Below, piece after piece: positions 54,189 through 62,894 of a stretch of 64,000 bases of DNA. The DNA comes from Paractinoplanes maris. Lineage in GTDB: Bacteria; Actinomycetota; Actinomycetes; Mycobacteriales; Micromonosporaceae. Within the stretch, counting starts at the first letter, position 1. Every line of letters begins with the position of its first letter. The notes beneath the pieces are model-generated. The model worked only from the letters and a program-made list of their open reading frames with translations. It was not told the origin of the DNA and made no database searches. Location of the stretch: contig NZ_JALPVL010000012.1 in NCBI RefSeq assembly GCF_023544465.1, forward strand, positions 1 through 64,000. The letters are read 5' to 3'. Made by a program: the position numbers and the translations under genes.

Positions 54189-54342
54189 GCTTTCCGGGGT
54201 TTGGCCGGCATTACTACCTCGTCGGCGAAATCGAATCGCGCTGACGAGTGGCCGCTTCATGAGCTCGTTAATTCTCCGGACTGCTGGAACAGCTTCTCTG
54301 ATCTTGTTGAGGTTGGTTCGGTCCAACTCCGGCGGTGCGTTG

Positions 54343-54675
54343 TCAGTGGCGTGTTGGGGTCTTTGTGATGGTGCGGCCGGCGAGGCTGATCAGGAGCAGC
54401 ATCGCCAGGACGGCTACGACGACCAGGGCCGCGACGGTGTAGGAGCCCGTGGTGGCTACTGCGCCGAAGGCGCCTATGGCCAGCAGGGAACCGAAGGCTC
54501 CCACGGAGAGGACGGAGCCGAAGGAGCCGATCGACAGGATGGACAGGACCGAGCCCACTGAGGCTACGGACAGAATTGATCCCAACGAGCCTACGGACAG
54601 GATCGAGTCCTTCGAGTAGATGCTCAGAATGGAACCGCTTGACCGGTAGGACAGAATGTTTCTGGTGCTTGGCAT
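54343..54675 (-). CDS. nonapeptide-repeat protein with C-terminal membrane segment
   Basis: A 110-residue protein of unknown function. The first 70 residues are nearly perfect nine-residue repeats of the pattern S(I/V)LS(V/I)xSxG: NILSYRSSG, SILSIYSKD, SILSVGSLG, SILSVASVG, SVLSILSIGSFG (three-residue insertion), SVLSVGAFG, SLLAIGAFG. A hydrophobic segment (YTVAALVVVAVLAMLLLISL) and a short basic end follow. Alternating Ser and aliphatic residues suggest a beta-solenoid or amyloid-like fold anchored to the membrane. ATG at 54675 has no clear ribosome site. GC is lower than in neighbours. Confidence 0.65.
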   Translation of the reverse strand: MPSTRNILSYRSSGSILSIYSKDSILSVGSLGSILSVASVGSVLSILSIGSFGSVLSVGAFGSLLAIGAFGAVATTGSYTVAALVVVAVLAMLLLISLAGRTITKTPTRH

Positions 54676-54793
54676 TCGCCCATGATGGATTGCTCGGACT
54701 GGGCAGTACAGCGAGATCGAAATGCCTCCGGCCGCGCCCGCCAGGGAAAGCGCACGTCAGCGGGCCGGCGCTCGGCGGGTGCTGATTCTCGAA

Positions 54794-55600
54794 TCAGTCA
54801 GGTGGTGGATGGCGTTCTCCGTCGGGGCTGACGGCCGGGAAGACGTCGTCGATGGCGACTTCGTGCATGGTGCCGTCGGGGCCCATCTGGTACATGCGGG
54901 GTGGGCCCATCGATTGCGTGACCTGGTCGCGAACTGCCTCACGGGTGGCCTGTTCGTCGCCGGTGGGGTCGGTGACGGTGAAACGGTGTACGGGGACTTT
55001 TGTGGTGTCGATGTCGCTGGGGGAGGGCTCACCTTCGATGACGAAGCCGAACAATGCGCTCAACGCTTCCTCGCCCAGTTCCAGCGGGTGGAAGGGCAGC
55101 GGATAAGGGTCTTCGTCGTCCCAGGTGGGATCCGGCTCGACGGCGCGCTCGCCGGCCCAGTACGGGCGCTCGAACTCGTACGGCTCGCCGATGTTCTCGA
55201 TGATGCCGCTGTCGGGGGACAGGCTCAGGGAACGGACCAGCTCGCCGTCCTCCCACACCGCGAAGCAGAGCCAGTCGACCACCGAATGCATGCCGTGCAT
55301 GACGATCCGGCGGCCCGCACCGGCGCGCACCAGATGGTCCGGCAAGTCGGATGGGCGGTCGAGGACAAGGCGCCAATCACAGATGAGCTCAGCCCCGGGC
55401 AGCACGGTGGCGTACGTGACGTCGTCGCGCGGATTGACCGACAACCACAGCGTGCTTTCGCCGGCGTGAGTGACGGTGTGGCCGGGATGGATCGCGCGGA
55501 CGAGCGCTTCCGCCTTGCCGGTCGGTGACGGACTCGCATGGCGTAGTGCTGATCGCAGATCTCCGTCGCTGAATGCCAGCAACGCTGTTTTCGCGCCCAC
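54794..55600 (-). CDS. hypothetical protein, DUF6928-like
   Basis: A 268-residue cytosolic protein that begins MGAKTALLAFSDGDLRSALR, an opening I recognise as typical of a conserved actinomycete family (name from memory). Other conserved-looking parts are VSVNPRDD-like LSVNPRDDVTYA, MHGMHSVVDWLCFAVWEDGE and IIENIGEPYEFERPYWAGE. No catalytic motif is seen. GTG at 55600 follows GGGAGGTGCG. A longer frame upstream is antisense to the aldolase gene and is ignored. Confidence 0.7.
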   Translation of the reverse strand: MGAKTALLAFSDGDLRSALRHASPSPTGKAEALVRAIHPGHTVTHAGESTLWLSVNPRDDVTYATVLPGAELICDWRLVLDRPSDLPDHLVRAGAGRRIVMHGMHSVVDWLCFAVWEDGELVRSLSLSPDSGIIENIGEPYEFERPYWAGERAVEPDPTWDDEDPYPLPFHPLELGEEALSALFGFVIEGEPSPSDIDTTKVPVHRFTVTDPTGDEQATREAVRDQVTQSMGPPRMYQMGPDGTMHEVAIDDVFPAVSPDGERHPPPD

Positions 55601-55690
55601 CGCACCTCCCGTGTCGGCCGAAGGATACGCAAGCGGGTCACGTGACCCACGAGACGGCGTCGATGGGGGCGGGGCGGGTACTTCGGCATC

Positions 55691-56560
55691 ATGCGAGATG
55701 AGCAGCGGGTGCGGGTGGCCGACGGAGCAGGGTTCTTCGCCGCGTTGGATCAGAGTGGTGGGAGTACGCCGAAGGCGCTGGAGCTTTATGGCGTGCCGGC
55801 CGGGTCCGGCGAGATGTTCGACCTCATGCACGCCTTCCGGGCGCGGATCATCTCGTCGCCCGCGTTCACGGGGGAGCGGGTGCTCGCCGCGATTCTCTTC
55901 GAGCAGACGATGGACCGGGACGTTGACGGCGTCCCCACGCCCGACTATCTCTGGCAGCGCAAAGGCATTGTGCCGTTCGTCAAGGTGGACGAGGGTCTGG
56001 CCGACGAGACCGGCGGCGTACGGCTGATGAAGCCCTTCACCCGGCTCGGCGGGCTGCTCGAGCGGGCGGTGGAGCGGCGGATCTTCGGCACCAAGATGCG
56101 GTCGTTCATCAGCCGGGCCGACGCGGCGGGCATCGACGAGGTCCTGGATCAGCAGTTCGAGTACGCGCGGGAGATCCTCGCCGCGGGCCTGGTGCCGATC
56201 CTCGAGCCCGAGGTCGACGTCCGCAGCGACGACAAGCAGGCGGCCGAGGAACTGCTCAAGCAGGGCATCGTGGATCGTCTGGGTACGGTCGGCGAGCCGG
56301 TGATGCTCAAGCTGTCGATCCCGAGCGTCGACGACTTCTACCGCGACCTGATCGATGACCCCCGCATTCTCCGAGTGGTCGCGCTTTCCGGGGGTTACAC
56401 CCGGCAGGAGGCCGACGAACGGCTCGCGCGCAACCACCGGCTGATCGCCAGTTTCTCCCGGGCGCTGGTGCAGGACCTGCGGTATCAGCAGAGTGACGAC
56501 GAGTTCAACAGCGCGCTGCGGGACGCCGTCGAGGAGATCTACCAGGCCTCGGTGCGATGA
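55691..56560 (+). CDS. class I fructose-bisphosphate aldolase
   Basis: Cleaves fructose-1,6-bisphosphate by a Schiff-base mechanism. The 289-residue protein shows GGFFAALDQSGGSTPKAL-like start (GFFAALDQSGGSTPK), KGIVPFVKVDEGL, VPILEPEVDV with active-site Glu, and VMLKLSIPS with the Schiff-base Lys. Class I enzymes are metal-independent and in bacteria often supplement a class II enzyme. ATG at 55691 is used; TACTTC just upstream may be a weak -10. The exonuclease gene follows after 20 nt. Confidence 0.92.
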   Translation: MRDEQRVRVADGAGFFAALDQSGGSTPKALELYGVPAGSGEMFDLMHAFRARIISSPAFTGERVLAAILFEQTMDRDVDGVPTPDYLWQRKGIVPFVKVDEGLADETGGVRLMKPFTRLGGLLERAVERRIFGTKMRSFISRADAAGIDEVLDQQFEYAREILAAGLVPILEPEVDVRSDDKQAAEELLKQGIVDRLGTVGEPVMLKLSIPSVDDFYRDLIDDPRILRVVALSGGYTRQEADERLARNHRLIASFSRALVQDLRYQQSDDEFNSALRDAVEEIYQASVR

Positions 56561-56580
56561 AGATCCAGTAAGTTCTGCTG

Positions 56581-57156
56581 GTGATCATCATCCTGGACCT
56601 GGAGTTCACGGCGTGGGCGGGCTCGCAGGAGGGCGGCTGGTCGCGGCCCGGCGAGTTCCGCGAGGTCGTGCAGATCGGGGCGCTGCGCGTCGACTCCGCC
56701 GACCTCCGGGTCACCGGTGAGTTCAACGAGCTCGTACGGCCGGAGCGCAACCCGTCGCTGTCGGAGTACTTCCAGGACCTGACCGGCATCAGCCAGGCGG
56801 CGGTGGACGAGCGGGGACTGCCGTTCCTGGACGCGCTCGATGCTTTCCTCGACTTCTGCGACGATCACTACGTTCTCTCGTACGGGAACGACATGGTCAT
56901 CCTCGGCGAGAATCTCGTGTTGCAGGTGCCCCCGGGTCGCCGGCCGAAACGGAGCCTGCCGCCGTTCGCCAACATCCGCACCTACGTCAACCGGGTGCTG
57001 CCGGCGACGATCGGCCTGTCGTCCGGCCGGCTCGCCTTCGCGCTGGGCCTGGCCGCCCGCATCGACCGTGAGCACGACGCCCTGGCCGACTGCTATTCGA
57101 TCCTGGAGACCCTGCGTCACCTGCGGGAGGCCGGGCATCCGCCGATCGAGGTCTAG
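56581..57156 (+). CDS. DEDDh 3'-5' exonuclease (DnaQ-like)
   Basis: A 191-residue exonuclease of the DnaQ/KapD type: Asp6 and Glu8 in ILDLEFTAW, a middle Asp in VLSYGNDM and HDALAD with the catalytic His and last Asp. Substrate (DNA or RNA ends) is unknown. GTG at 56581 lies 6 nt after TAAGTT (56569-56574), fitting a leaderless message. Its stop overlaps the stop of the convergent response regulator by 4 nt. Confidence 0.87.
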   Translation: MIIILDLEFTAWAGSQEGGWSRPGEFREVVQIGALRVDSADLRVTGEFNELVRPERNPSLSEYFQDLTGISQAAVDERGLPFLDALDAFLDFCDDHYVLSYGNDMVILGENLVLQVPPGRRPKRSLPPFANIRTYVNRVLPATIGLSSGRLAFALGLAARIDREHDALADCYSILETLRHLREAGHPPIEV

Positions 57157-57608
57157 TTTCCCGCCGAGAGCAGCAGCCAGTTGACCCGGCGCATCATCTC
57201 GTGCGACGTGAACGGCTTGGGCAGGTAGTCGTCGGCGCCGGCGGCCAGGCCGAGCTCGCGGTCGTACTCCTCGCAGTTGCCGCTGATCATGAGGACGGGG
57301 ATCTCGGCCGTGCTCGGGCTGGCGTGCAGGCGGTTGCACACGGTCAGGCCGTCGATCTGCGGCATCCGGACGTCCAGGATGATCACCCGGGGGCGGCGCT
57401 CGATCGCCAGGTTCAGGGCCGACCGGCCGTTGTCCGCGGTCAGCGTGCGGTAGCCGGCGACCTGCAGGCGGAACTCGATCACGTCGCGCACGTCGTCATC
57501 GTCGTCGGCGATCAGGATGCTGGGCGACAGCGGGGCCGTGATCGGGGGCGAGGACATGGCCCGGATGAAGTCGTCGGTTTCCAGCGGGGGTGCGTAGAGC
57601 GTGGTCAT
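57153..57608 (-). CDS. single-domain response regulator (receiver only)
   Basis: A 151-residue CheY-like receiver with a 28-residue N-terminal extension. Acidic pocket LIADDDDDV, phosphoacceptor Asp in VIILDVRMPQIDG, conserved Ser in VLMISGN and Lys in DYLPKPFT are present. There is no output domain, so it must act through protein contacts. ATG at 57608 overlaps the stop of the next receiver gene by 4 nt, and GGAGG lies about 10 nt upstream. No kinase is encoded nearby. Confidence 0.9.
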   Translation of the reverse strand: MTTLYAPPLETDDFIRAMSSPPITAPLSPSILIADDDDDVRDVIEFRLQVAGYRTLTADNGRSALNLAIERRPRVIILDVRMPQIDGLTVCNRLHASPSTAEIPVLMISGNCEEYDRELGLAAGADDYLPKPFTSHEMMRRVNWLLLSAGN

Positions 57609-58036
57609 TTTCTGTCTACCTCCTGATTCGACAAACGGCTGGGGGCGTCCGGCAGTTCAGCGGGGATGCGGCCACGTTCGGTGAGGATCTCGCGCAACTC
57701 GGCCACGAGACGTCGCGGTGACAGCGGTTTCGGCAGGTAACGGTCGGCGCCCGCGCTCAGGCCGGCGTCGCCGTGGTCGCCGGCCGACATCACGACGATC
57801 GCCAGGTCGCGGTTCGCCGGGTCGAGCCGGGCTCGGCGGCACAGCTCAAGTCCGTTGACCGCGGGCATCCGGATGTCCGTGATCAGCCCGGCCGGCCGGG
57901 CGACCTCGAGGATGCGGGCCGCGGTGTGCCCGTCCTTGGCGGTCACGGCCCGGAAACCGGCGGACTCCAGCGTCACGGTGAGCAGGTCACGGATGTCGCT
58001 GTCGTCCTCGGCGACGAGGATCAGGTCGGTCGTCAT
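57605..58036 (-). CDS. single-domain response regulator (receiver only)
   Basis: A 143-residue CheY-like receiver: LVAEDDSDI acidic pocket, phosphoacceptor Asp in LITDIRMPAVNG, Ser in IVVMSAGD and Lys in RYLPKPLS, then a short tail. Like its partner it lacks an output domain. ATG at 58036 follows GGAAGGAAGCC. The two genes form an overlapping operon, perhaps a phosphorelay or paired signal to an outside histidine kinase. Confidence 0.9.
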   Translation of the reverse strand: MTTDLILVAEDDSDIRDLLTVTLESAGFRAVTAKDGHTAARILEVARPAGLITDIRMPAVNGLELCRRARLDPANRDLAIVVMSAGDHGDAGLSAGADRYLPKPLSPRRLVAELREILTERGRIPAELPDAPSRLSNQEVDRK

Positions 58037-58340
58037 GGCTTCCTTCCGGTCGGGCACCTCGCACATCGGCGGGGCCCGGGCCGGCCCGAGGAAAACCGTG
58101 GCGGCAATTTGCCGGTGGGGAGATCGCAACGGCGGTGCGAGGCCGGGTCGAGCTGTGCGGCGACACCCCACGGAGGCGCTGGTCCAGCGTTTCGGGGTCA
58201 CCGACGCGGCGGTGCCGCCTGTTTCCCGTACGGGAAAAGGCCGACGCCGCCAAGCTCCGGACACACAGAGCCGGTGGGCGGTCAGCTGGTTCGCTGTCCG
58301 CCCACCGGCGATGGAAGGGGTTGCCGCACTGCGGCGGCGC
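58037..58340. promoter_or_regulatory. 304-nt gap upstream of the response regulators: palindrome and hairpin, no gene
   Basis: No gene is seen. A perfect 16-bp palindrome TTTCCCGTACGGGAAA lies at 58222-58237, possibly an operator for the leftward response-regulator operon. A separate perfect 12-bp hairpin (58270-58309) probably ends the GntR transcript. Confidence 0.5.
58270..58309 (-). terminator. hairpin downstream of the gntR gene
   Basis: GCCGGTGGGCGG (58270-58281) and CCGCCCACCGGC (58298-58309) form a perfect 12-bp stem with a 16-nt loop, 32 nt past the stop of the leftward GntR gene. There is no T-run. Confidence 0.55.
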
Positions 58341-58994
58341 TCACTGATCGACGAAGAGCTCCCGCTCGACCGCGGCACGGTAGTCGACGTAGATCTGGCG
58401 GTAGCGGTCGAGGGCACCCTTGCTGTCGCCCTCGACGAGCAGGCGCAGGATCGCGTCGTGCCCCTCGATCCACGAGCTCCACAGGTCGCTCTCGGCGGTC
58501 ATCGCCAGGATGCGCATGGTGCGGGCCACGACCAGGTCCACCATGGACTGCAGCTCACGGTTGCCGCTGGCCAGGATGATGATCGAGCTGAAGTCGGCCC
58601 CGGCCGCGCCGGCCGCCAGCACGTTGCCGGCCGACAGCGCCTCGACGAACTCGGCCTGGCGCTGGCGCAGCAGGTCGATGTGCGTGTCGGTGAGGTTGTC
58701 GACCCCCCACTCGAAGCCGGCGCAGGCCAGCACGCTCATCACGTCGATCAGCTCGAGCGCGTTCTTCTGGGTGACCCGCGTGACGTGCCGGGTGCGGTTG
58801 GGCGCGATGTCGATCAAACCCTCGACGCTGAGCTGGGCTATCGCTTCGCGGACGGGAGTGATGCTGACACCGAGGCGGGCGGCGAGCTCGGCATCCTTGA
58901 TGAGCGTGCCTGGCGACAGCTCTCCGGTGACGATCTCGTTACGCAACTGGCGGACGACCGCTGCGGTACGGGTCGGTGGGACCGCGTATGACAT
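58341..58994 (-). CDS. GntR family transcriptional regulator (FadR/FCD type)
   Basis: A 217-residue regulator: winged helix RQLRNEIVTGELSPGTLIKD to LGVSITPVREAIAQLSVEGL, and an all-helical FCD ligand domain (about 85-217) with conserved His and Asp/Arg positions (HIDLLRQRQAEFVEALSAG, LWSSWIEGHDAIL). Ligands of this class are usually carboxylates. ATG at 58994. It lies between the pilus cluster and the response regulators, and may control either or neither. Confidence 0.9.
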   Translation of the reverse strand: MSYAVPPTRTAAVVRQLRNEIVTGELSPGTLIKDAELAARLGVSITPVREAIAQLSVEGLIDIAPNRTRHVTRVTQKNALELIDVMSVLACAGFEWGVDNLTDTHIDLLRQRQAEFVEALSAGNVLAAGAAGADFSSIIILASGNRELQSMVDLVVARTMRILAMTAESDLWSSWIEGHDAILRLLVEGDSKGALDRYRQIYVDYRAAVERELFVDQ

Positions 58995-59063
58995 ACCGGC
59001 AGGGTACTCAGGGTGACAATGGAGTGTGCCGCCCGCCCGGCCGGTTCACCCGGTCGTCGTGCT

Positions 59064-59669
59064 TCAGGCGGCCACGCACATGTCCGTCCGGTCGGCCTTC
59101 GAGCTGTCGGCCAGGTCGGATTTGGTGCAGAAAGCGGTCAGCGTGACGGCCGCGGTCGCCTTGCTGGCGTCCTCGGTGTCGCTGGCCACGGTGACCGCGT
59201 CGACGAGGACGGCCCGGCTCTGGGTCTGCTGCAGGCGTGCGATGAACCTGCTGATGTTGTCGACGCTGCCCGTGATGTTGAGGGCCAGCGGCATCTCGAC
59301 CGCGGTGGCGACCTTCCCCGAGGCCGTGGCGCCACCCACGCTGATGTTGGTCACCCGGACGCCGACGGCCTTGGACATGTCCTGCAGCGATCGCAGGAAC
59401 ACCGGCATGCCGTACGTCTCGGGCAGGTTGGTCACGAGCGTGTCGAGCTGCGACTGATAGGTGGCCTTCTTCTCGCTCTGCGCCTTGAGAGCGGCCACGT
59501 CCTTGCGCAGACCGGTCAGCTGGATGACCGTGTCGTCGGCCTGGGTCTGCACCTCGTCGGCCTCGGCGAACTTCGGCGAGATGGCGAGCAGCCAGGCCGC
59601 GGCGACGATGATGACGATGGCCACCATGCCGCCGATCAGCCAGATCCGGTTGGTGCGCCGGGCATCCAT
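59064..59669 (-). CDS. pilO: type IV pilus inner-membrane protein PilO
   Basis: Alignment-complex protein of the type IV pilus, paired with PilN. 201 residues: one N-terminal membrane segment (IWLIGGMVAIVIIVAAAWLL), a coiled coil (AEADEVQTQADDTVIQLTGL) and a ferredoxin-like periplasmic-side domain (TYGMPVFLRSLQDMSKAVGV). It ends with two cysteines, FCTKSD and DMCVAA. ATG at 59669 overlaps the pilN stop (TGATG). Last gene of the leftward pil operon. Confidence 0.87.
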   Translation of the reverse strand: MDARRTNRIWLIGGMVAIVIIVAAAWLLAISPKFAEADEVQTQADDTVIQLTGLRKDVAALKAQSEKKATYQSQLDTLVTNLPETYGMPVFLRSLQDMSKAVGVRVTNISVGGATASGKVATAVEMPLALNITGSVDNISRFIARLQQTQSRAVLVDAVTVASDTEDASKATAAVTLTAFCTKSDLADSSKADRTDMCVAA

Positions 59670-60385
59670 CAATTACCCCCGGTGGCGGCGCAGGCGGTGG
59701 TGAACCGGCCGCAGAGGGCGGCCGACGTGAGCTTGGCCGTGAGGGCGTACGAGATCTTGTCGCTCGGGCCGTCCTCGGCCGCCGTCGTCAGGTAGGGGTC
59801 GGTGACGCCGTCGTGATCGGCCAGGTTGTCGAGGAAGGCGGCGGCGTGCTTCTTGTCCGGGGCGCTCCCGGTGATGGCCAGCGTCGCGACGATCGTGGTG
59901 GCGCCCTTGGCACCGGCGGTGGAGCCCGTGGCGGCGCCGGGCTCGACCATGGTGCCGCCGAGCCCCTTGATGGTGACGCCGGCGTCCTGGGCGTCGGCCC
60001 GCAGCTCGTCCATGTTCACCGACCACGGCAGGTCGTTCGCGAGCAGGGTCTTGAGGTCCTGCTCCACGGTCTTCACGTCGTTCATGGTGGCGGTCACCGT
60101 GGAGTACTTCTTCTTCTCGTTCTGGACCCGGGCGACCTGGTCGGTGGCCAGCGCCAGGTTCTCGTTCGCGGTGTCGAGCTGGTGGATCGCGAACACGTAC
60201 CAGCCGCCGAGCCCGGCCAGGACGGCCAGCACCGCGCCGATCAGCATGAACCGGGTGCGCCGGGCGCTGCGGCCGGCGCGGATCTCCTCGGGCAGCAGGT
60301 CGGCCCGGATCGGCAGGATGCGGGCGGCCTGCGCCGGCGAGATCGCCGGGTCGATGGGCATCAGGGCCGTTTGCGTGGTGGTCAT
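59669..60385 (-). CDS. pilN: type IV pilus inner-membrane protein PilN
   Basis: A 238-residue pilus alignment protein: a cytosolic N-terminus that includes LMPIDPAISPAQAARILPIRADLLP-like residues (binds PilM in other systems), a membrane segment (RFMLIGAVLAVLAGLGGWYV), a coiled coil and an external domain with APDKKHAAAFLDNLADHDGV. ATG at 60385 overlaps the pilM stop by 4 nt, and the stop overlaps pilO, so pilMNO are translationally coupled. Confidence 0.88.
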   Translation of the reverse strand: MTTTQTALMPIDPAISPAQAARILPIRADLLPEEIRAGRSARRTRFMLIGAVLAVLAGLGGWYVFAIHQLDTANENLALATDQVARVQNEKKKYSTVTATMNDVKTVEQDLKTLLANDLPWSVNMDELRADAQDAGVTIKGLGGTMVEPGAATGSTAGAKGATTIVATLAITGSAPDKKHAAAFLDNLADHDGVTDPYLTTAAEDGPSDKISYALTAKLTSAALCGRFTTACAATGGN

Positions 60386-61410
60386 CAGGCTGCCGCTCCC
60401 AGGGTCAGGCCGATCGACACCGCGGCCGAGGGCACGAAGCTGTCGAAGCCGCGCTCGCGGCCCTTGCGCGTGTCCCGCAGGCGGCTGGCGCTGTCGGCGT
60501 ACATGACGGTGATCCGCAGTTGGTTCTGCAGGTGCTCGGCCAGGCCGGGCATGAGGGCGCTGCCGCCGCACAGGGCCAGCCGGGTGACCTGCTGGTGGCG
60601 CTCGCTCGACGCGAGATAGGTGAACGAGCTGCGCAGCTCGCTGACCAGGGGCCGGACCGCCTCCTGGGCGGCCTCGACACCGTCCGGCCGGCCGTCGCCG
60701 TGCAGGCCGAACCGGCACTTGAGCTCCTCGGCCTCGGGCTGCGGGATGCCGAGCCGGGTCGCGATGCTGTCGGTGATCTCCTGGCCACCGCGGGGCACGG
60801 TCCGGACGATCAGCGGCTCCCCGTCGGCGTGCACGACCAGGCTGGTCACGTCGAGACCGATGTCGACGATGGCCTCGATCTGGGCGTCCAGCCGGGAGGC
60901 CGCCCGCAGCAGGGCGAACGAGGCCAGGTCGACCCCCTTGACGTGCAGGCCGGCCTTCTCGACGGCGTCCACCGCGCTCATCACCGCCTCCTTGGGCATG
61001 GCGATGAGCAGCCCGCGGACGGTCGGGTTGTCGCCCGGCTCCTCGAGTGGGTAGAAGTCGAGCAGTGAGCGCTCGACGGCCAGCGGCAACGCGTCCTTGA
61101 CCTGGAACGGCAGGGCCTGACGCATCTCCTTGGCGGGCAGGTTGGACACCGCCATCTCGCGGACCACCAGCTGCGGGTTGGTCACGCCGAGGTTGACGTT
61201 CTTGGTGCCGAACTTGCAGGCCGCCCAGAGCTGCTTGAGGGCCGAGGTGACCATGACGGGGTCCTGGACCGCGCCGCCGGTGACCGCGCCGGGCGGCAGC
61301 GGCACCTGGCCGAAATTGGACAACGTGTAGTCGTCCTTGTTCCGGCGGACCTCGACGGCCCGGATGGAGGACGTGCCGATGTCCAGCCCGATCGGGATGA
61401 CGCCAGCCAT
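60385..61410 (-). CDS. pilM: type IV pilus actin-like ATPase PilM
   Basis: A 341-residue cytosolic actin-fold protein that binds PilN. IPIGLDIGTSSIRAVEV is the phosphate-1 loop, VDIGLDVTSLVVHADG phosphate-2, and LCGGSALMPGLAEHLQ the adenosine motif. ATG at 61410 follows GAAGGAGACCG. It is 33 nt below the prepilin peptidase gene. Confidence 0.93.
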   Translation of the reverse strand: MAGVIPIGLDIGTSSIRAVEVRRNKDDYTLSNFGQVPLPPGAVTGGAVQDPVMVTSALKQLWAACKFGTKNVNLGVTNPQLVVREMAVSNLPAKEMRQALPFQVKDALPLAVERSLLDFYPLEEPGDNPTVRGLLIAMPKEAVMSAVDAVEKAGLHVKGVDLASFALLRAASRLDAQIEAIVDIGLDVTSLVVHADGEPLIVRTVPRGGQEITDSIATRLGIPQPEAEELKCRFGLHGDGRPDGVEAAQEAVRPLVSELRSSFTYLASSERHQQVTRLALCGGSALMPGLAEHLQNQLRITVMYADSASRLRDTRKGRERGFDSFVPSAAVSIGLTLGAAA

Positions 61411-61443
61411 CGGTCTCCTTCCTCTCGTTGATCTTGTTGCGGT

Positions 61444-62232
61444 TCAGACGGTGGGGACGAGCAGGGAGGCGTACCACTGCGCGATGGGGGCGCCGGCGAA
61501 GACCGCGAGGAAGGCGCCGGCGAGCATGTAGGGGCCGAAGGGGATACGGCTCTTGCGGTTGGCCCGGCGCAGCACCATCAGCACGGCGGCGACGAGCCCG
61601 CCGAGCAGGAACGCCGCGAACGCGCCGATCGCCACCGAGCTCCAGCCGAGCCAGCCGAGGTAGAAGCCGATCAGCGGGGCCAGCTTGAGGTCGCCGCCAC
61701 CCATGCCGCGCGGCAGGATGGCCAGGATGAAGTACCCGGCGTAGAGCACGGCCGCCGCGAGCAGGGCCCGGGCCGCGGCCGACCAGCTGTGCTCGGCGAT
61801 CACGGCCGGGGCCAGCAGGACCAGGGCGACCGCGTACGAGGGCAGGACGATCTTGTCGGGCAGACGCATGACGTCGAGGTCGATCGCGGCCAGCGCCACC
61901 GAGATCGCCGCCAGATAGAGGTAGGCGGGCAGTTCCCAGGAGAGCCCGAACCGGGCCGCCACCGCGACGAACAGGACGGCGGTGCCGGCCTCGACGAGCG
62001 GGTAGCGGGGGCTGATCGGCGCCTCGCAGGCGGCGCACCGGCCGCGCAGCAGGAGCCAGCCGAAGACCGGGACGTTGTGCCGGTTGCGGACCTCGGTGCC
62101 GCAGGCCGGGCAGTGCGACCGCGGGTGGATCAGCGACTCGTCCCGCGGCACCCGATAGATCACCACGTTGAGGAAGGAACCCACCACCAGGCCGAGCAGG
62201 GCGACCACGACGAGCAGCGGAAGCTGCGGCAT
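61444..62232 (-). CDS. pilD: prepilin peptidase (A24 family)
   Basis: Integral membrane aspartyl protease that removes the leader peptide of type IV pilins and N-methylates the new N-terminus. About eight membrane segments. An N-terminal zinc-binding loop has CPACGTE and CAACEAP; the catalytic aspartates are in AIDLDVMRLPD and GMGGGDLKLAPLIG. The 262-residue length is normal for the bifunctional enzyme. ATG at 62232 follows GGAGG. It sits between pilA and pilM. Confidence 0.93.
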   Translation of the reverse strand: MPQLPLLVVVALLGLVVGSFLNVVIYRVPRDESLIHPRSHCPACGTEVRNRHNVPVFGWLLLRGRCAACEAPISPRYPLVEAGTAVLFVAVAARFGLSWELPAYLYLAAISVALAAIDLDVMRLPDKIVLPSYAVALVLLAPAVIAEHSWSAAARALLAAAVLYAGYFILAILPRGMGGGDLKLAPLIGFYLGWLGWSSVAIGAFAAFLLGGLVAAVLMVLRRANRKSRIPFGPYMLAGAFLAVFAGAPIAQWYASLLVPTV

Positions 62233-62288
62233 CGGGACTACCTCCTTGGCGCCGGCGGTGGGTTCTTCGTCGAGCCGTCGTCAGATCA

Positions 62289-62798
62289 TCAGGCGGCGCA
62301 GGTGGCGATGTTGCCGCCGGCGATCGTCTTGACCGAGCCGCCGGTGGCGCTGTCGTAGACGTAGAGCTTGCCGCTGCCGTTGCCGTTCACGGCGCAGACC
62401 TTGTACGTCGAGACAGTGATGTTGGGGGCGGCGCCGGCCGTGGTGCCGATGAGGTAGGTCATCGTGGTCTTGTCCGACAGCGTGATCCAGCCGGCCGGAG
62501 CGCCCGCGGCGGGTGCGGTGGTCGAGCCGTCCTTGACGTTGAAGCTCGCCGCGATGCTCTTCTGGTCGGCGGTCGGGTACGAGTTGCCGTTGTCCGTGTA
62601 GTACTGCTCGATCGTGCTGACCGCGCCTCGTACGTCGGACTGGGCCGACTTGTCCGCCGCGCCCTTGCGGTAGTTCAGGTAGACCGGCACGGCGATCGCG
62701 ACGAGGACGCCGATGATGACCACCACGACGAGGAGCTCGATGAGCGTGAAGCCTTCGTCGTCCTTCTTGTTCCGGAGCCGGGTGATGATGTCGTGCAT
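62289..62798 (-). CDS. pilA: type IV prepilin PilA
   Basis: A 169-residue major pilin-like protein. The leader ends in DDEG/FTLIEL, the prepilin peptidase site, with the essential Glu at mature position 5 and the long hydrophobic helix VVVVIIGVLVAIAVPVYLNY. The C-terminal globular part holds a Cys pair (YKVCAVNGN, IATCAA) that could form the D-loop. ATG at 62798 is preferred to ATG at 62813, because GGAGG lies between them at the right spacing for the second. Encoded right beside its peptidase. Confidence 0.93.
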   Translation of the reverse strand: MHDIITRLRNKKDDEGFTLIELLVVVVIIGVLVAIAVPVYLNYRKGAADKSAQSDVRGAVSTIEQYYTDNGNSYPTADQKSIAASFNVKDGSTTAPAAGAPAGWITLSDKTTMTYLIGTTAGAAPNITVSTYKVCAVNGNGSGKLYVYDSATGGSVKTIAGGNIATCAA

Positions 62799-62894
62799 TG
62801 GGGGTGCCTCCATGGCGTCAGGGTGGGGCGGGCGGGTGGTGCCGGGCGGGGGGCCCGTTCGGCCGGCGGGAGTCCGGCCTGGGTGGTGCGCAGG

